From Drechslerella dactyloides (lineage: Eukaryota > Ascomycota > Orbiliomycetes > Orbiliales > Orbiliaceae): a stretch of DNA of 64,000 nt. Where the stretch lies: positions 5,084,001 to 5,148,000 of the forward strand of contig JAGTWJ010000001.1 of NCBI GenBank assembly GCA_020064725.1. The letters are read 5' to 3'. The translations under genes and the position numbers were made by a program. Shown here piece by piece: positions 10,415 to 22,564 of the stretch. Within the stretch, counting starts at the first letter, position 1; the number at the start of each line of letters is the position of its first letter. The notes below the pieces were generated by a model, which had not been told where the DNA came from, did not search any database, and worked only from the letters and a program-made list of their open reading frames with translations.

Positions 10415-13400
10415 TCATCTCCACGACTGAAGTCCCGACCACGGGTCCTGCTGCCCTGGTGGCCTCTGTCCCTGCGGTGGAGGTTGCTGCGGTTGTGGCG
10501 GCATCTGCGGCGGCATCTGCTGGGGATAAGCTGGTGCAAACTGCTGCGGGAAGCTCTGCTGTCGGTTGATCGGTGGCGGACCCGGCGGTGGAGGCGGAAC
10601 GTACGCGCTGGGGTTGTACGGCTGTTGAGGGGGGTATTGTCCGTACGGGGGATAGTTTTGCGCACTCGACCCTCGCCGAACGTACTGTCCGTTCTGGTAC
10701 TGCTGCGGAGGATACTGTCCCTGCTGCGCTGGCGGGGAGAACGCACCGCCATACATTGCCGCAGGCTGCGGTTGAGGTTGCTGTGGCGGCAGCTGTTGTC
10801 CTATGGGGGAGAAGCCAGTGTACCGCGGCGTCTGGGGTGGCGAGGCGACAGGGTTCTGGCCGATTGATATCGGCGGGGTCGGGTGCTTGGGCACCTGCTG
10901 CGGATCGCCAACAGACATCTTCTCCATCAGCTCGCGGATCCGCTGCTGGCCTCTCTCCGCATTGGCGTTCGCGCCCCTCTCCTTCTCGATTTTGGCCAGC
11001 AATGCCGCGCCTTCTTGCCGGCGGTTGTTCACGAACACATCTACGTTTTTGTCGAGACTGTCAACAGTCTCCCGCATCTCGCTGTAGAAGCTCTTGGCTT
11101 TTTCCAGTCCGGACTGAATGTCCAGGAATGCTCTGTAGACTTTCTTGAACGCGGACATGACGGCGGCCTTGTTCTTTGCTAGTTTCTCGTATCTTGACTG
11201 TTCCGCGCGCACCCGCTTGTCCTGCAGTAGCTCTCCATACGCAGCTGTTAGGTCCTTCATGAGCGATTGCTGCTTATGGGTGGCTTGCAGCAAGCGGTTC
11301 TGGTGCGGTCTGAATTTCTCCAGTTCCGAGGCGAAGAGCTGTCCTTCAATGTTACCCATGGCTTTCTTGTTGAGGATTAGAACGTGGTTGATGTCATCGT
11401 TGTGAACCTGATGATCAGAAAATTAGCTGGCGCCTTATGGTAGTCTTGCGCGTATATACCAAAGATAAATTACCTTCTCCTTGAGGTCTTTCAAGACCTG
11501 CATGCGCTCCCGCTTGATCAGGTTCAGTTTCTTGAGCAAATCTTCCACTCTTTCGATCTGCGCCATTACGCTAATGTCGCCCGATTCGTCTACGTCTAGC
11601 AGACTGCCCTCCTGCGCAGGCGTGCTGCGTTTATCTAACCTGTAGCCATTCTTGACTAGCGCCTTCTGGAACAGAACATCAGCCTCATCTTTCTCCCCGG
11701 CTGTCCGTAGGTCCTCGATGTCATCCGCGTATTGTGCATATTGATTTAGCAGCGCAGCATCGCTCTCGCTAGCTGCATCGATCGCGTTTGAAAGGTTCTT
11801 AATATCCTCTCTCAGCGTCTGTGTCAGCACAGATGACGGCTGCTGTACCCAGTCATCCAGGTATTTCGATCTCATCTTTTCGCAAATGGATTCTTCGGTA
11901 TCTAGGGCTTTGGCGCATTGCATCAAAACTTCTTCCACCCGTAGTTTCTCGTCCTTGAGTTCGTCGAAAACATTGACGAGCAGCGGCTCATGCGCAATTT
12001 CGTCCGCCCACGCTCTGAATTCCGGGTCCACCTCGAGGTTCTCTTCGAAACCGCCTTTTAGCATTTTTAAGCTCCCGGGCAACTTCAAATAGTCTAGGGC
12101 CGCGGCTAGCTCCGAATTGGCGACATCGCACTTCTCGGACTCAGCGCGGATGAGTTTCGCTTTCTCTTCATCATACAGCGAAGCCGACTCCGTTACCGAC
12201 ATCGGCACGATCTTGGAGAAGATATCCGGTCCTATTATCCGCTGGATATCTTGCCCTGCGTACAGTTCCTGTACAGGTATCGCTTTCGAGGCTGGCAGCT
12301 TCGGAATAGCCGCTAGGGACGTCTCGCTCGGTATTGTCTGGTGGTAGATGTAATCGTTGTCCTTCTGGAACTCCGCCCGCTTTTCCTGCACCATTGTAAG
12401 ATGCCTCTTCACCATGTCGATGAGTGTCGGACCGGTTTCAGCGATGAGATTTGAATTCGCGGGGACGGTTGAGGGAAATGTTGTAGCGTTTTTGACAGCG
12501 TCTCGAGCGAGACGTTCTGCGACACCCATTCGCGCAAGTCCGGTACCGAAAGCATTTGTACTGTTTTCGTGCAGGGCTTGGTAGAACTGGGCCAGCGATC
12601 CCAAGTAGTTCATTTTCGCCTGTAATATTCAGGTTAGTCAACTCTCCGAAGCTTGCATGCAATATAGACGAGCGACTGAGCAAGTACTTGAACTAAGATT
12701 AGCCACGGCTTGCCAAATATCTCCTTCGCAATGTTCTCCTGGCAGCCTTCAGCAGACTGGGAGTACAAAAAACCCGCCTGGGCCGCCAACTTGGCCAACA
12801 TGCCAGGCTTCTTCCCGTCACCAATCTGCTTCTCCAGAAACACCTCCTGCGCCTGGGCGAGCATGATGTTGATCAGAGTCTTGACCGTATCCCGGCTTAA
12901 ATCTGTCGACGGAGCGTGTAGAAAATTCTCGTTGATATAAGTAAACATGCCGGCCGACGCTTGGAACGAGTGGTACGCGGTTTTGAGCCCGGCATCTTCG
13001 GAACGGTTCTGGTTGGCGGCGTGGCAGGACAGCACGGCGGAGATATTGAAGATTATCGACGCCTTCTCGTACGCGAGAGAGTATTGGGAGATCTGCTTGT
13101 GTGTGAACGCATCGTACCTAACTCGCACCGGTTGTCAGAAACCTTCTCCGGGGTGCAGCCTGTCGCGGTGTGCGATGTGCATCTGTAAGCGCCGAGCCGC
13201 TGAAGGACGTACCATGTAAAGGAGATCTTGATATGGTTCTCGTCGACGGGGAACCGGAGGTCCAGCAGCTCCAGCTGGCCGTAGTACCGGTACAAGAGAT
13301 CCCTCCCAGCAGCTGAGTCCTTGCCGGCGCCGCGCATGTCCTGGCGTAGGCGGTTGAGCGTCGCACATTCCTCATTGTACTTTTCGGGGTCGCCGTAGGT

Positions 13401-13496
13401 GACGCGGATGTAATTCTTCAGCGGTACGATCCAGTCGATTTCCTGCGTCGTCTTCAGCGGGCAACTGATCATAGGGGCCTGGTGGAGTTCCGCCAT
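10415..13496 (-). CDS. BRO1: ESCRT-associated vacuolar sorting protein Bro1 (BRO1/ALIX family)
   Basis: Four exons on the minus strand (13496-13213, 13117-12688, 12619-11474, 11407-10415) give 950 residues. The N-terminal BRO1 domain (about 1-390) starts MAELHQAPMISCPLK and contains YGQLELLDLRFPV, ISFTWYDAFTH, FNISAVLSCHAANQNR and EVFLEKQIGDGKKPG. It is followed by a coiled-coil V domain (about 390-730) and a Pro/Gln-rich tail (PPQQYQNGQY ... DPWSGLQSWR). Bro1 binds Snf7 at endosomes and recruits the Doa4 deubiquitinase during cargo sorting into multivesicular bodies. The QAPMISCPLK start and the proline tail fit Bro1/Vps31 rather than the pH-signalling paralogue PalA/Rim20. All introns are canonical and phases agree. 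Confidence 0.93.
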
Positions 13497-15294
13497 GGCT
13501 GTGGCGGGCGGGTTTCGAGGGTGATGGTGGAATGGCGGTGTCGTCTGAGGGGTTGATAAGGAGCGAAGAAGGTGGGCTGGGCGAGGCCGCCGCTAAGCAA
13601 CAGCTTGGTAATTTGTATTATAACGAACTCGAACGTCCGCACAGCAGCACAGCAGCACAGCAGCACCCAACGGCAACGTAACCCTCGGCGATTCGGTTTT
13701 CGAGTGCGAGTTTACGGCCCACGACGCGACGGTGTCCGAGAAACGACGATGCAGTTTGCAGATATGGTCCAGCGGACAACGGCGGTCCCGGGCATATAAA
13801 GAAGGGAGGGCAAGGCCGGAGCTAAGCTCTCTGGGGTGGACGGGCGGCTGATGGCTGTCTGGCCGTCAATTCCAATCCATCCAACAGACAGGCGAGATTC
13901 GGCAAGGCGGTACACACAAGCTGGCCATTTGCACACGATTGGAGCCGAAGACGATTACGCCAGCTATGCCGGTATATATACTACGAACGCCCCGGTCACA
14001 CGATGATGTTTCTGATAGCTGGGTCGTCCCAGCCGCTGGTGCAGCGGTATAGTAATGCGGTGCAGACCCGACCAGGCAAGCGGCTCGTTTCTTCACACCA
14101 ACCCCGGCGGGCGGTCTCTTCTTAGGATCTCGTTCCCTCACCAGAGCTGGGAATCTGGGATTGTGAAACACGCGGAACCGGTGCTTAGAGCCCGCTGCAT
14201 GCAGGAACCGCAGCAGCTGGTACTCGATCGTAGCCTCGATCGATCGAAGGGCCTCCTTCCACAGGCACATTCGGCCATAGCATTATAAAACATCTACAGC
14301 GGATATATATCACCGATCTATCGCAGTTCTCTACGCTGTGTGGCGACGGTGGTTTGTTTGCTCCATGATCATATGAGCATATCTACCTGCATCCTAACTG
14401 TTGGAACAGTCACCGACGAGCCAAGCCGCCGACGACAGTGCGACCACATCATTCGGCAAGCATCCAGACCCTGCAAGCGATCGAATCGAAGCGGCCCAAC
14501 GCCACGAGAGCGTTACGCAGTTGTCTATCTGTGTCAATAATTAGAATCACGGTATATCACGGCCTCTACCATCGGTGCAGAGTCAATATATTTACTATCT
14601 GCACGCCTTCCCAGTGGCGCCGAGGCAGATCGATAGCTTGCACCATTGGAATGACTGGTGGCACGTCCAGCCTATCACAAAGACTCCCGCACTCTATAAA
14701 TAAAACCTTGGGTCGAGCTCGGGCGACTGGATTTCCATCCATTCGCCCCACATGGCCGTTGCACAAACCAGGTTACCATTTCAACTTGACAGCCTTTCCA
14801 ACTTGATCAATCTGAACAAAGTAGCGGGGCAACTATTCAGGCGAGCGGCACCAAGAGGTTGGCCTCTTGGCTATAAATCGGTCCTGAGGCTCCGTGTCCA
14901 GACTCCATTATTAGAAATCTAATATTTGTGATCGCGAACCCGCTACTTCCCGCTACGCTCGGACCCCCACATACTCTCACTCTTGATAGAAACCTTGACG
15001 CTTTCGCTTTCGTTCCCGTCACATCTTGTGATGGCGCATAAGTCGCGGCACGAATGCCATATGGAGAGCGAATCTGTATTTACGCGATGGGTACCCATAT
15101 ATATTGATACCCAGCTTTAGAACGCAAACCCCGGCATTCGCCTCGAGTGGCTTCATATTCACTCTCTAAATTACCCTCAGCGCGAGAATATTACGCTGAG
15201 CATCGGTGTAATGGTAATAAGATAGATTCGTATTGCTGTCATGGGAGTGACAGGGAGGGTAGATTGAAGGCTGGCGCTATCCCGTAGCCCACCT
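13497..15294. other. Gene-free stretch between BRO1 and the RRN11-like gene
   Basis: About 1.8 kb, upstream of BRO1 and downstream of the next minus-strand gene. A small CAGCA repeat occurs at about 13640-13665. Several open frames exist (for example 13866-14270 -) but none looks coding. Confidence 0.6.
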
Positions 15295-16476
15295 TTACTT
15301 TTGCATCAAGTCCCACGCAGGTAGTTCGTCACCATCGGACATGGTTTCTTGATCTCCAAACAGGAACTCTTCCCACCCGATTATTCCTCTCTCCTTCATC
15401 TTCTGTGCCACCCGATGGGCCGAAATTCTGTGTCGCATGTATCCATTGTCGTCTAGCAGCAATGACGAACTCAGATCTGCCGCCCAGATATGCAACTGTC
15501 CACGGAGCCTCCATAGATCAGCCATATCGATCCACGGCGGCGTCTCTTGGAGAGTCTTCAGTCTATCCGTCGCCGCCACGATCCCCGAAACAACACCCGC
15601 TATTTCGCCCAGGCTATCCGGGCCCTTGATCAGCGCCGCCATCAGCCGTTCTTGCAGAGTTAGCACCTCAAAGTGCAGCAAAATGGGCATCATGGTTGTC
15701 GCATTGACGCCTTTGCCAACTGTATAGTGCCTGTAGTGAGGATACATGATTATGAGTCTGTTGATGTATTCAAAGACCTTCGTGTAGTCTCTCTTCACAA
15801 AGTCGCTGCTACCTGACGAGGCGTCCCCTTCAGTTACAGAGTGATCAACCTCCCAGCTTAAAATCTCCACGCCCAGCTTCCAAATTCTCTTGAGTCTCAA
15901 ATTCTTTGTATCGCGCTCCGGGTCGCTCAACAGCAGCAACCTGAATGCCCGCTTGGCTCGCTCCCAGTCCCGTCGCAATAAGCAAACGTGCAGTATGGTA
16001 TTCACATGGTCGATGTGCTTCGCCTGTAGAGAGACCGGCTGGGTCGGGGGTAGCGCCTCCGTGATGTCGTCGGCGTACCCAGCATTCCGTATCCGATGCT
16101 CCAAAGTCCGGCCTAGAACTTTGCGTTTCTCGCCGTAGATGGAGTCGAAGTCGAGAGCGTATTCAGCGGTCTCGTCGGCCGGCGTCCTCGTCAACGTGGG
16201 TACTTGCAGCGCACGTGAAGCTGTCGGTGTCCACGGCGTTGCGGCCGGGCCGACGCCGCGTAAGTGCGTCGCATCTTCGTCCTCGTCATGCTGTAGCTGG
16301 CCGCTGTCGTCGTCTGGTCCGTCAGCGTCGTCGTTGTCGCCCCCGTCGGGATTCGTAGCGAGACTCTTGGTTCGCTTGCGCTTCAGGGTCCTGCCGGAGG
16401 TGGTCACGGATTCGTAGGAGAGCGGGATGAAGGTCGAATGGGGGACTGGGTAGGAGAAGGCCGGCCTGGAAGTCAT
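15295..16476 (-). CDS. RRN11: Rrn11-like RNA polymerase I core-factor subunit
   Basis: A single-exon frame of 393 residues from ATG at 16476 to TAA at 15295. The N-terminal 120 residues are low-complexity: a basic patch (TLKRKRTKS) likely for nuclear import, then an acidic Asp-rich run. The central block KHIDHVNTILHVCLLRRDW, ERAKRAFRLLLL and WKLGVEIL is a TPR-like helical repeat typical of Rrn11, the core-factor subunit that helps place Pol I at the rDNA promoter. The rest is helical with no other motif I can name. It is divergent from DDI1 across about 580 bases. The family is poorly conserved, so the name rests mainly on that central block. Confidence 0.7.
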   Translation of the reverse strand: MTSRPAFSYPVPHSTFIPLSYESVTTSGRTLKRKRTKSLATNPDGGDNDDADGPDDDSGQLQHDEDEDATHLRGVGPAATPWTPTASRALQVPTLTRTPADETAEYALDFDSIYGEKRKVLGRTLEHRIRNAGYADDITEALPPTQPVSLQAKHIDHVNTILHVCLLRRDWERAKRAFRLLLLSDPERDTKNLRLKRIWKLGVEILSWEVDHSVTEGDASSGSSDFVKRDYTKVFEYINRLIIMYPHYRHYTVGKGVNATTMMPILLHFEVLTLQERLMAALIKGPDSLGEIAGVVSGIVAATDRLKTLQETPPWIDMADLWRLRGQLHIWAADLSSSLLLDDNGYMRHRISAHRVAQKMKERGIIGWEEFLFGDQETMSDGDELPAWDLMQK

Positions 16477-17060
16477 CTACCGGCGCCATTCACAGCGATG
16501 GACCCAGTCACAGGGACATCGGTTCTGCATGTGGGCAGGCGGTTGGTTAGCTGTTGGTCGCCACCGCACCGGGGAATGCGCCAGCCAGGGAATGTGCTCG
16601 AAGGCAGGAGGGATTGGGCATGCGGCGGTACCTGCCATCACGTAATCTGGTTCCACGAAGTTCTGTCATTGAGTGGAGGGCAGACAGATAGAGAGAGTTG
16701 ATGAGCGCTTGCGACGTGCGTGTCCGAGAGATGCTGCTGATGGCCCTTGGTAAGGAGGCCAGCCGAAGTTTCTGATCTTTGAGAAGGACAAAACTGAAAT
16801 GGCGAGCACGTCCACCCAGCCAGCCCGATTTTGCAGGCAACTCGACAAACACCACGCCAAACTATCGATACCCAAAACCCCACCACCGTCATAGTGCAGG
16901 GACTCCCAACGACGCTTTAAAACCCCTGCTTTACCACTCTCCATCTCGGACTCGCCATCTACTATTCTCCCTGAGTTCTCTCCTCCATCAGAGGTTCTTC
17001 AGCTCTGGGTTCGGCATTCAGCATATATACCCACAAGCGTGAAATAGCAGCTCATCTACG
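16477..17060. other. Divergent promoter region of RRN11-like and DDI1
   Basis: A bidirectional spacer of about 580 bases that is pyrimidine-rich towards DDI1 (CTCCCTGAGTTCTCTCCTCC around 16968). I see no gene in it. Confidence 0.65.
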
Positions 17061-18590
17061 ATGTAGGAACCCGCGACCCCTTCGAGTCACGACGTCACGT
17101 CCCGCGCTCGCTAACACGGCTACGTGCCAATCTACAGGCTCCTGACCGTAATCTCCCACTTCCTGCTCCAAGAGGGCGGCATTACCCTCGAGGTCTTCCC
17201 AGACTTCCAGCTTTCCACCGTCAAGGACCTGATAGCCGAACAAGCCGACGTCAGGCCCCACCAGCAGTTCTTGTACCACAAGCGCCGCCTGCTCGCGGAC
17301 GACACCCAGACTCTGGAAGCCGCCGGAATACAAGATCATGACATGCTCGAGCTACATACGCGGCAGACGCTCGGGCAGCTGCAGATGGCGACCAGGGCGC
17401 AGCAGAGAGGAGATACCTTTTCAACGGACTCCGAGGTGATCAGGCTACGGTTATTGGGCGACCAGGCCATGATGAACCAGCTAAGAGAGCAGCAACCGGA
17501 ACTTGCCGACGCGGTTAATGACCCGGCGCGGTTCTCACATATATACCAGATGCTCGAGCAGAGAAGGCGGGACGCCGAAAATGAGAAGCAGCGCGAGATT
17601 GTAAGTTGACCTCCAAGCAAATCGTGGACGACTTCACCACCCAGAAATATTGGCCGGGCTAGCTAACATACGCATCCACTGCTACAGGCCCGGCTGAACG
17701 ACGACCCTTTTAATATCGAGTCGCAAAAACGGATAGAAGAGCTCATTCGTGAGGAAGCCGTCAGAGAGAACCTGCAAAATGCTCTTGAATACAACCCTGA
17801 ATCCTTCGGCCGTGTCACAATGCTCTACGTCCCCGTGGAGGTCAACGGCCATCCCGTCAAAGCCTTCGTCGACTCAGGTGCCCAAGCCACCATCATGTCT
17901 CCCAAATGCGCGCAGGAGTGCAACATCCTAAGACTCATCGACACGCGATTCGCGGGCATCGCCAAGGGTGTTGGCACCGCCAAAATCCTAGGACGAGTCC
18001 ACTCGGCGCAGATCCGCATCGGAAGCCTGTTCCTCGCGTGCTCGTTCACGGTCATGGAAGGGAAGGACGTCGACCTACTGTTAGGCCTTGACATGTTGAA
18101 GCGTCATCAGGCGAACATCAACCTCAAGGACAACCTTCTGGAATTCGGAGAAGTCAAGGTCCCGTTTCTGCCAGAAAACGAGTGCCCCAATAGCTTCGAT
18201 GCCCCAGGTAGCGAGCAGGAGGCCGTTGTAGAAGGTCCCGCGGGCAGTCTCGTCGGTAGCAAGAGCGGAGCTATGATCCGCCCGCCCGCAGCTAATCCGG
18301 ATTTCCATGGTGCCGAGCACACACTGGGAGGCGACACCAGCAGCGGTCCCATGGAGGCGACCGCGTCAGCGACGACACCCCAGCCGCAGACCGTGCTATC
18401 GCCCACGACAATTCCTCCACCTGGTACGATGACAGGCCCGCCCCCATTGCCGTCGGGCAGGCAGACGCAGCACTCGCCGGAGAAAGTAGCCCAACTCACC
18501 AGTCTGGGGTTCTCGGAAGCAGAAGCTCGTCAGGCGCTGAACACGACGAATGGAGATGTTGACCTCGCTGCGAGCCTGTTGTTTGGCTGA
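17061..18590 (+). CDS. DDI1: Ddi1: UBL-retropepsin-UBA ubiquitin-dependent protease/shuttle
   Basis: Exons 17061-17062, 17138-17600 and 17688-18590 give 455 residues. A ubiquitin-like domain occupies about residues 1-80 (LLTVISHF ... DVRPHQQFLYHKRRLLADD). A helical linker (residues about 110-190) precedes the retroviral-type aspartic protease fold with VDSGAQATIMSP (active Asp about 217), GVGTAKILGRV and LLLGLDMLKRHQ. A Pro-rich spacer leads to a C-terminal UBA (SPEKVAQLTSLGFSEAEA ... AASLLFG). Ddi1 shuttles ubiquitinated proteins to the proteasome and can cleave highly ubiquitinated substrates. The start is unusual: the only ATG that keeps frame is divided AT|G by a 75-base intron with branch site CTAAC and acceptor CAG. 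A stop (TAG) follows the unspliced ATG. Confidence 0.9.
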
Positions 18591-19328
18591 GGACTGAGTA
18601 ACCTCGGGCTAGGTTGTTAATGGGGGTAATCTGTATATTCGGCTTAAAATTTTGAAATACATCCACCATGATTGGTTGTCCGAGTACCTTCACATGGATG
18701 GTGATGTTGTAGCGAGGGGGTGGGGTGTTCGTCCGGGTATGGGATATGTAATACAAAACGGTAGGGGCCAATGTGCGGGGGGACGCATGGATTCACGTAC
18801 AATTGCTTTGGGAAGCTACTTTATTCATTCTCTTCGAATCACACAACAAGAATTAGTAATAGCGACGCGGCTTTGACATGAACTTCTTCAAAAATCTATG
18901 GGCTGGTGTTGAGAAACCTCAGGGTACATTATAATACATCGTGAGTTTAAATGGAGATTTACATGCATGCATGTGGGGTCCCAGTAACATCCTTCAACAT
19001 TTCTTTTCCGCAAAGCGAAAAGTGCCGGCGTAGATTGCCGCATTGTCGCGTAAGCCTGTCAGATGCCCACGTGCTAGCTGCCTGCGCCATGCGATGCATG
19101 CACGTCGCAGCCAAGTCGCCTGGAAGTGCGACTCCAACTTCCACGGGGGGGTATCCCAGGCTCGATGGCGAAGTCTATCTGGAGATTGTAGTTCGAGCCA
19201 GTAGGAATGAAGGAAACTAATATTACGAAAGACAGCTTTCCGGCTGCTCTATGCCGTGCCCGTAAATTTGCAGCAGAAAGTTAAGTTAAGAGATATCCAT
19301 GAGGGCGTGGGAGAAAATAAAAAGCAAA
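18591..19328. other. Convergent intergenic region
   Basis: Between the ends of DDI1 (+) and sidA (-); no gene seen. Confidence 0.7.
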
Positions 19329-20916
19329 TCAATGGTATCCGTTCGAGTTTACGGCGATGTGACCGTTCCCGTTACTATGGGGTCCTGCATTTTTTGAGCC
19401 GGCTGAGAGTTTTGTCGCGTGGCCGTTCGACTGTCCGTTGTGGTGGCCGTTCGATATGTGCTTGTTGATGAAGATTGAGTCGACGACTTCACCAGCTCGG
19501 ACGGCGAGAACGGAGAGAAGCGTATCGCTCAACTGTGTTCCATGTTAGATCGTGCATTAAGAATATTAATCGATGTATTCGGAATACGCGAAGACTTACG
19601 CCGTGTGTCATCTCGTTGCAACCTTGAAGATAGATACCAGCATCTGTGCTGACCTTTCCATCTCCGAATTGTACTCTATAGTCCCTACCAACGGGGAATC
19701 TCTCCCCTGCGGGATCGCTGAGCAGTTCTCTCGTTGGCGCCAGCAACTCTTGGTGCATATCTCTCGCATAACCAGTTGCTACAATCACCAGATCAAACTC
19801 GTGTTCCTCGACAGTGTTGACCCCATTCTCATGATGTGTCATTCGTAGTGTGACGTTCTTGTCTGATGACTCGAAGGCGGTGACCTCACTGTGGTTTCGA
19901 ATGTTCAGTTTCCAGCTTGCGCCTGAGGGGTCGCGCAGCCGTTGGACGTAAATGTCGTGGTAGATGCGCTCGATGAGCTCGAGGCGGACGACACTGTAGT
20001 TTGTTGCGCGGTTTTCTACAAGCTGCTGGTGGCGCTCCTCAGGAGAGGTTTGAAAGAACTTGTCTGTTGCGGAGGGGTTGAAGATTTCGTTCACGCTACC
20101 GAATAGAATTGTAATTAGCAGTGAGCTTGGTCTCTAAATGCCGGAGTTGACATACAATGGGCTATCATCGCTGGGCTTCAGCGCATCCCCTCTGATAAAG
20201 AGTGTGGTTGTAGCATTATGGTATCTCGATGAGACATCGGAAAACACCTCAGCGGCACTCTGGCCCGCTCCGATGACCGCTATACGGTATGGAGCATTCA
20301 GATTAGACAGCGCCTGTGGCACCCGAGAGGAGTATTGTGACGAATGCACCACTCTCGGATGATATTCTGGCAAAGGCTTCGGCAGGACCGGCCTGCCACC
20401 AACAGCAACGACGACGTGCTTCGCCAGTCGCCTCTCCTCAATACCTCCCGCTCTGGAGTGAACGACGAAGCTGCTCGCCTTGCCGGCGCTATCCTTGACG
20501 GGCTCGACCAGCGTGACGGTTTCCCCATAGCTGACGACATCGTTGAATTTGCTGGCGCACCATTGCATATAGTCGTTGTACTCCTCGCGCAGCGGGAGGA
20601 AAGTACCCAGGTTGATGAAATCCAGCAGCCGGTTGTTCTCTTTAAGGTAGTTTAGGAACGTGAACTCTGAACGAGGGTCGCGAAGGGTGGCTAGGTCTTT
20701 GATGAAGCTGATCTGCATCTTGGAGCCCGGGAGCAGCATCCCGGCGTGCCAGACGAACTGCTGCTGCCGTTCGAGGAACAGGACCTTTGGCCGTGCTTCC
20801 GGCAGCATTTCGTAGATCGCGATAGCTATGGCGAGAGATGCAGGGCCGAAGCCGACGCAAATCAGGTCGTAGACCTCGTCGCCGCTAGGCTGCGAATCGC
20901 CGTTGTAGTGGCCCAT
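19329..20916 (-). CDS. sidA: L-ornithine N5-monooxygenase (siderophore hydroxylase)
   Basis: Three exons on the minus strand (20916-20156, 20095-19600, 19532-19329) give 486 residues. The flavin-dependent N-hydroxylating monooxygenase motifs are in place: FAD site CVGFGPASL (about 20-28), NADPH site VIGAGQSAAEVF (about 214-225), the DDSPFVNEIFNP block across the first intron, and the substrate/ATGY motif VIVATGYARD. The tail after SDTLLSVLAVRAGEV is low-complexity Asn/Gly/His. The enzyme converts L-ornithine to N5-hydroxyornithine, the committed step of all hydroxamate siderophores. It is divergent from the NRPS gene across 3 kb that carries several ATCAGAT-type GATA sites, so iron-repressed co-expression is likely. 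Full length with no damaged motif. Confidence 0.95.
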
Positions 20917-21961
20917 TTTTTTGTATTGTATAGAGTTTTTGAGATGTCTAGGAGAATTTCAGAGTTCTATGAGAAGGCAAGACGAGGTTTCCTATAACAA
21001 ATGTGTTGGCGTGTCGTTCTTTGGTTAGCCACCGCCTTCGTCAAACATACGAAGCCGTTCAAAGCACCTGTATGCGCGCCAGTGAGGACATACCGAAGAC
21101 TACCGCGAGCCGGAACTGAAACGGTAAGATGGAGAAATTGGGCTATCGCTCTTGAACCAAAGCCAGGCCAGGCAAACCCTAAGAATTAAAGCGATCTTGC
21201 CACTGGATGACAGCAAAAGTGACGCAATGGAAACGGCAGCTCGCAAGTTAGAATACGCTGGTCGCACCTATATAGCTATATGGCTATATGTATATTAAGT
21301 ATGTTACTGTTTATCGAAGGAGGCTTTTACCAGGAGGTCGACACCCCTCCTATAAGTAATTCCTAAACTACGCGGAGTTACCTGAGGGAACCTGGGGATA
21401 CCTGTCAGATCCGAATCCGCGTATGGCCCGCTACGGCCGTATACGGGAGAGGACCTCCCGACTTCTTCCTCTGAGGGCGCTCCATCGCTAGGCCCTGGCG
21501 CATGCTCTCATGGCTGCATAATGTGCGTCGCGCGCAGTAGCCGGCGACATGGCCTGACATGACATGGCATGCTCGGATTCACTCATGTTTGGTCACTCTT
21601 GACGGATCCATGGTCTGGGTCTTTTCCAAATTTCCAGCCTGTCAAATCTGCAACAGGTGCAACGCCATGGGACGGCTGTCCACAGGGTAGAGCGGTGTAA
21701 AAATTCTCTGCTTTGGCCATTCGCCTTGAGTATTGTTTCTCAATTGAGCGGACAGGATACCTGAGCACAATATTTTGTCTGAACTTTGTTTGTTTTTCTT
21801 TTGTCGAGGACATCGACTTCTTTTCTTTGAGCCGAAGCTTAGCGTGTCGACGGCTTTGAAACCATTTTCTCGTTAGACGAGCAAAGGCGGAAACTTGTCT
21901 GCGAAGGCTGCAGGGAATGTGCCACAAACGGCCATTTCTAAAAACCCTCCGGTATCGGATC

Positions 21962-21970
21962 TTATCTGAT
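21962..21970 (-). promoter_or_regulatory. Iron-GATA site, exact ATCAGATAA
   Basis: TTATCTGAT on the plus strand, an exact reverse-strand match to the ATCWGATAA consensus of SreA/Urbs1-type repressors. It is followed at once by a second half-match (ATCTGATT). Confidence 0.6.
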
Positions 21971-22048
21971 GCATCTGATTTTCCTCATGAGGTGTTTTTC
22001 ACGGCTTCGAAAATTTTCGACATGACTGCACAAGCAAGGTCAAGCATT

Positions 22049-22057
22049 ATCAGATCA
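22049..22057 (+). promoter_or_regulatory. ATCAGATCA GATA-like site
   Basis: TTATCAGATCA context; eight-base core shared with the other copies in this promoter. Confidence 0.45.
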
Positions 22058-22270
22058 TCGGATTGTCAGCGAGCACATGCCCGTTCTGATTAGCAAAGCG
22101 GGCGAGCATATTAATCACGACAGACAAGCGAGGAAGGAAAATTTTTCAAGTTCAACCTCTTCGACGTTACCTGCTAATGACGGAAAAGAATCCAATCGGG
22201 GCTGCGATCGCCAGGGTCGGTGTTCACTTTCTTGCGGACGGAAACCGTCATGTTGACATGCGGAGAGATT

Positions 22271-22279
22271 ATCAGATTG
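22271..22279 (+). promoter_or_regulatory. ATCAGATTG GATA-like site
   Basis: TTATCAGATTGATC context in the middle of the divergent promoter. Confidence 0.4.
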
Positions 22280-22352
22280 ATCGGAAACCGCAAGTGGACC
22301 CACCGGCACACGTAATTTCGACGCTGACAGGCAACTGCTCCCGACTAGTTTT

Positions 22353-22369
22353 ATCAGATCATCAGATTT
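22353..22369 (+). promoter_or_regulatory. Tandem ATCAGAT pair
   Basis: Two overlapping copies, ATCAGATCA then ATCAGATTT, spaced eight bases apart. Confidence 0.45.
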
Positions 22370-22555
22370 AGGCGTCAAACTGGTCTGAGAGTCTCAGACA
22401 GGGAAGTTCAATTGCCAATGAGGGTTACTGTCGGAGCAGCGGAGGCTCGTTCCCGGTATTGCCCAGCTTCTTGGGCAGAGCGCCTACAGGACCAACGCTT
22501 AGCCGCTGCTGGGTGATGAGAAGATGACGTTCAGTGGCCTGTCGTAGTTCCGTCT

Positions 22556-22564
22556 ATCAGATCA
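22556..22564 (+). promoter_or_regulatory. ATCAGATCA GATA-like site
   Basis: TATCAGATCAG context in the NRPS-proximal half of the region. Confidence 0.4.

Noticed and set aside
10415..13496. Assignment of the BRO1-domain gene as PalA/Rim20
   Set aside because: The N-terminus (APMISCPLK), the HAANQNR block and the Pro/Gln tail fit Bro1/Vps31.
16438..16701. Plus-strand frame between RRN11-like and DDI1
   Set aside because: Overlaps the RRN11-like N-terminus in antisense and cannot be spliced into DDI1 in phase.
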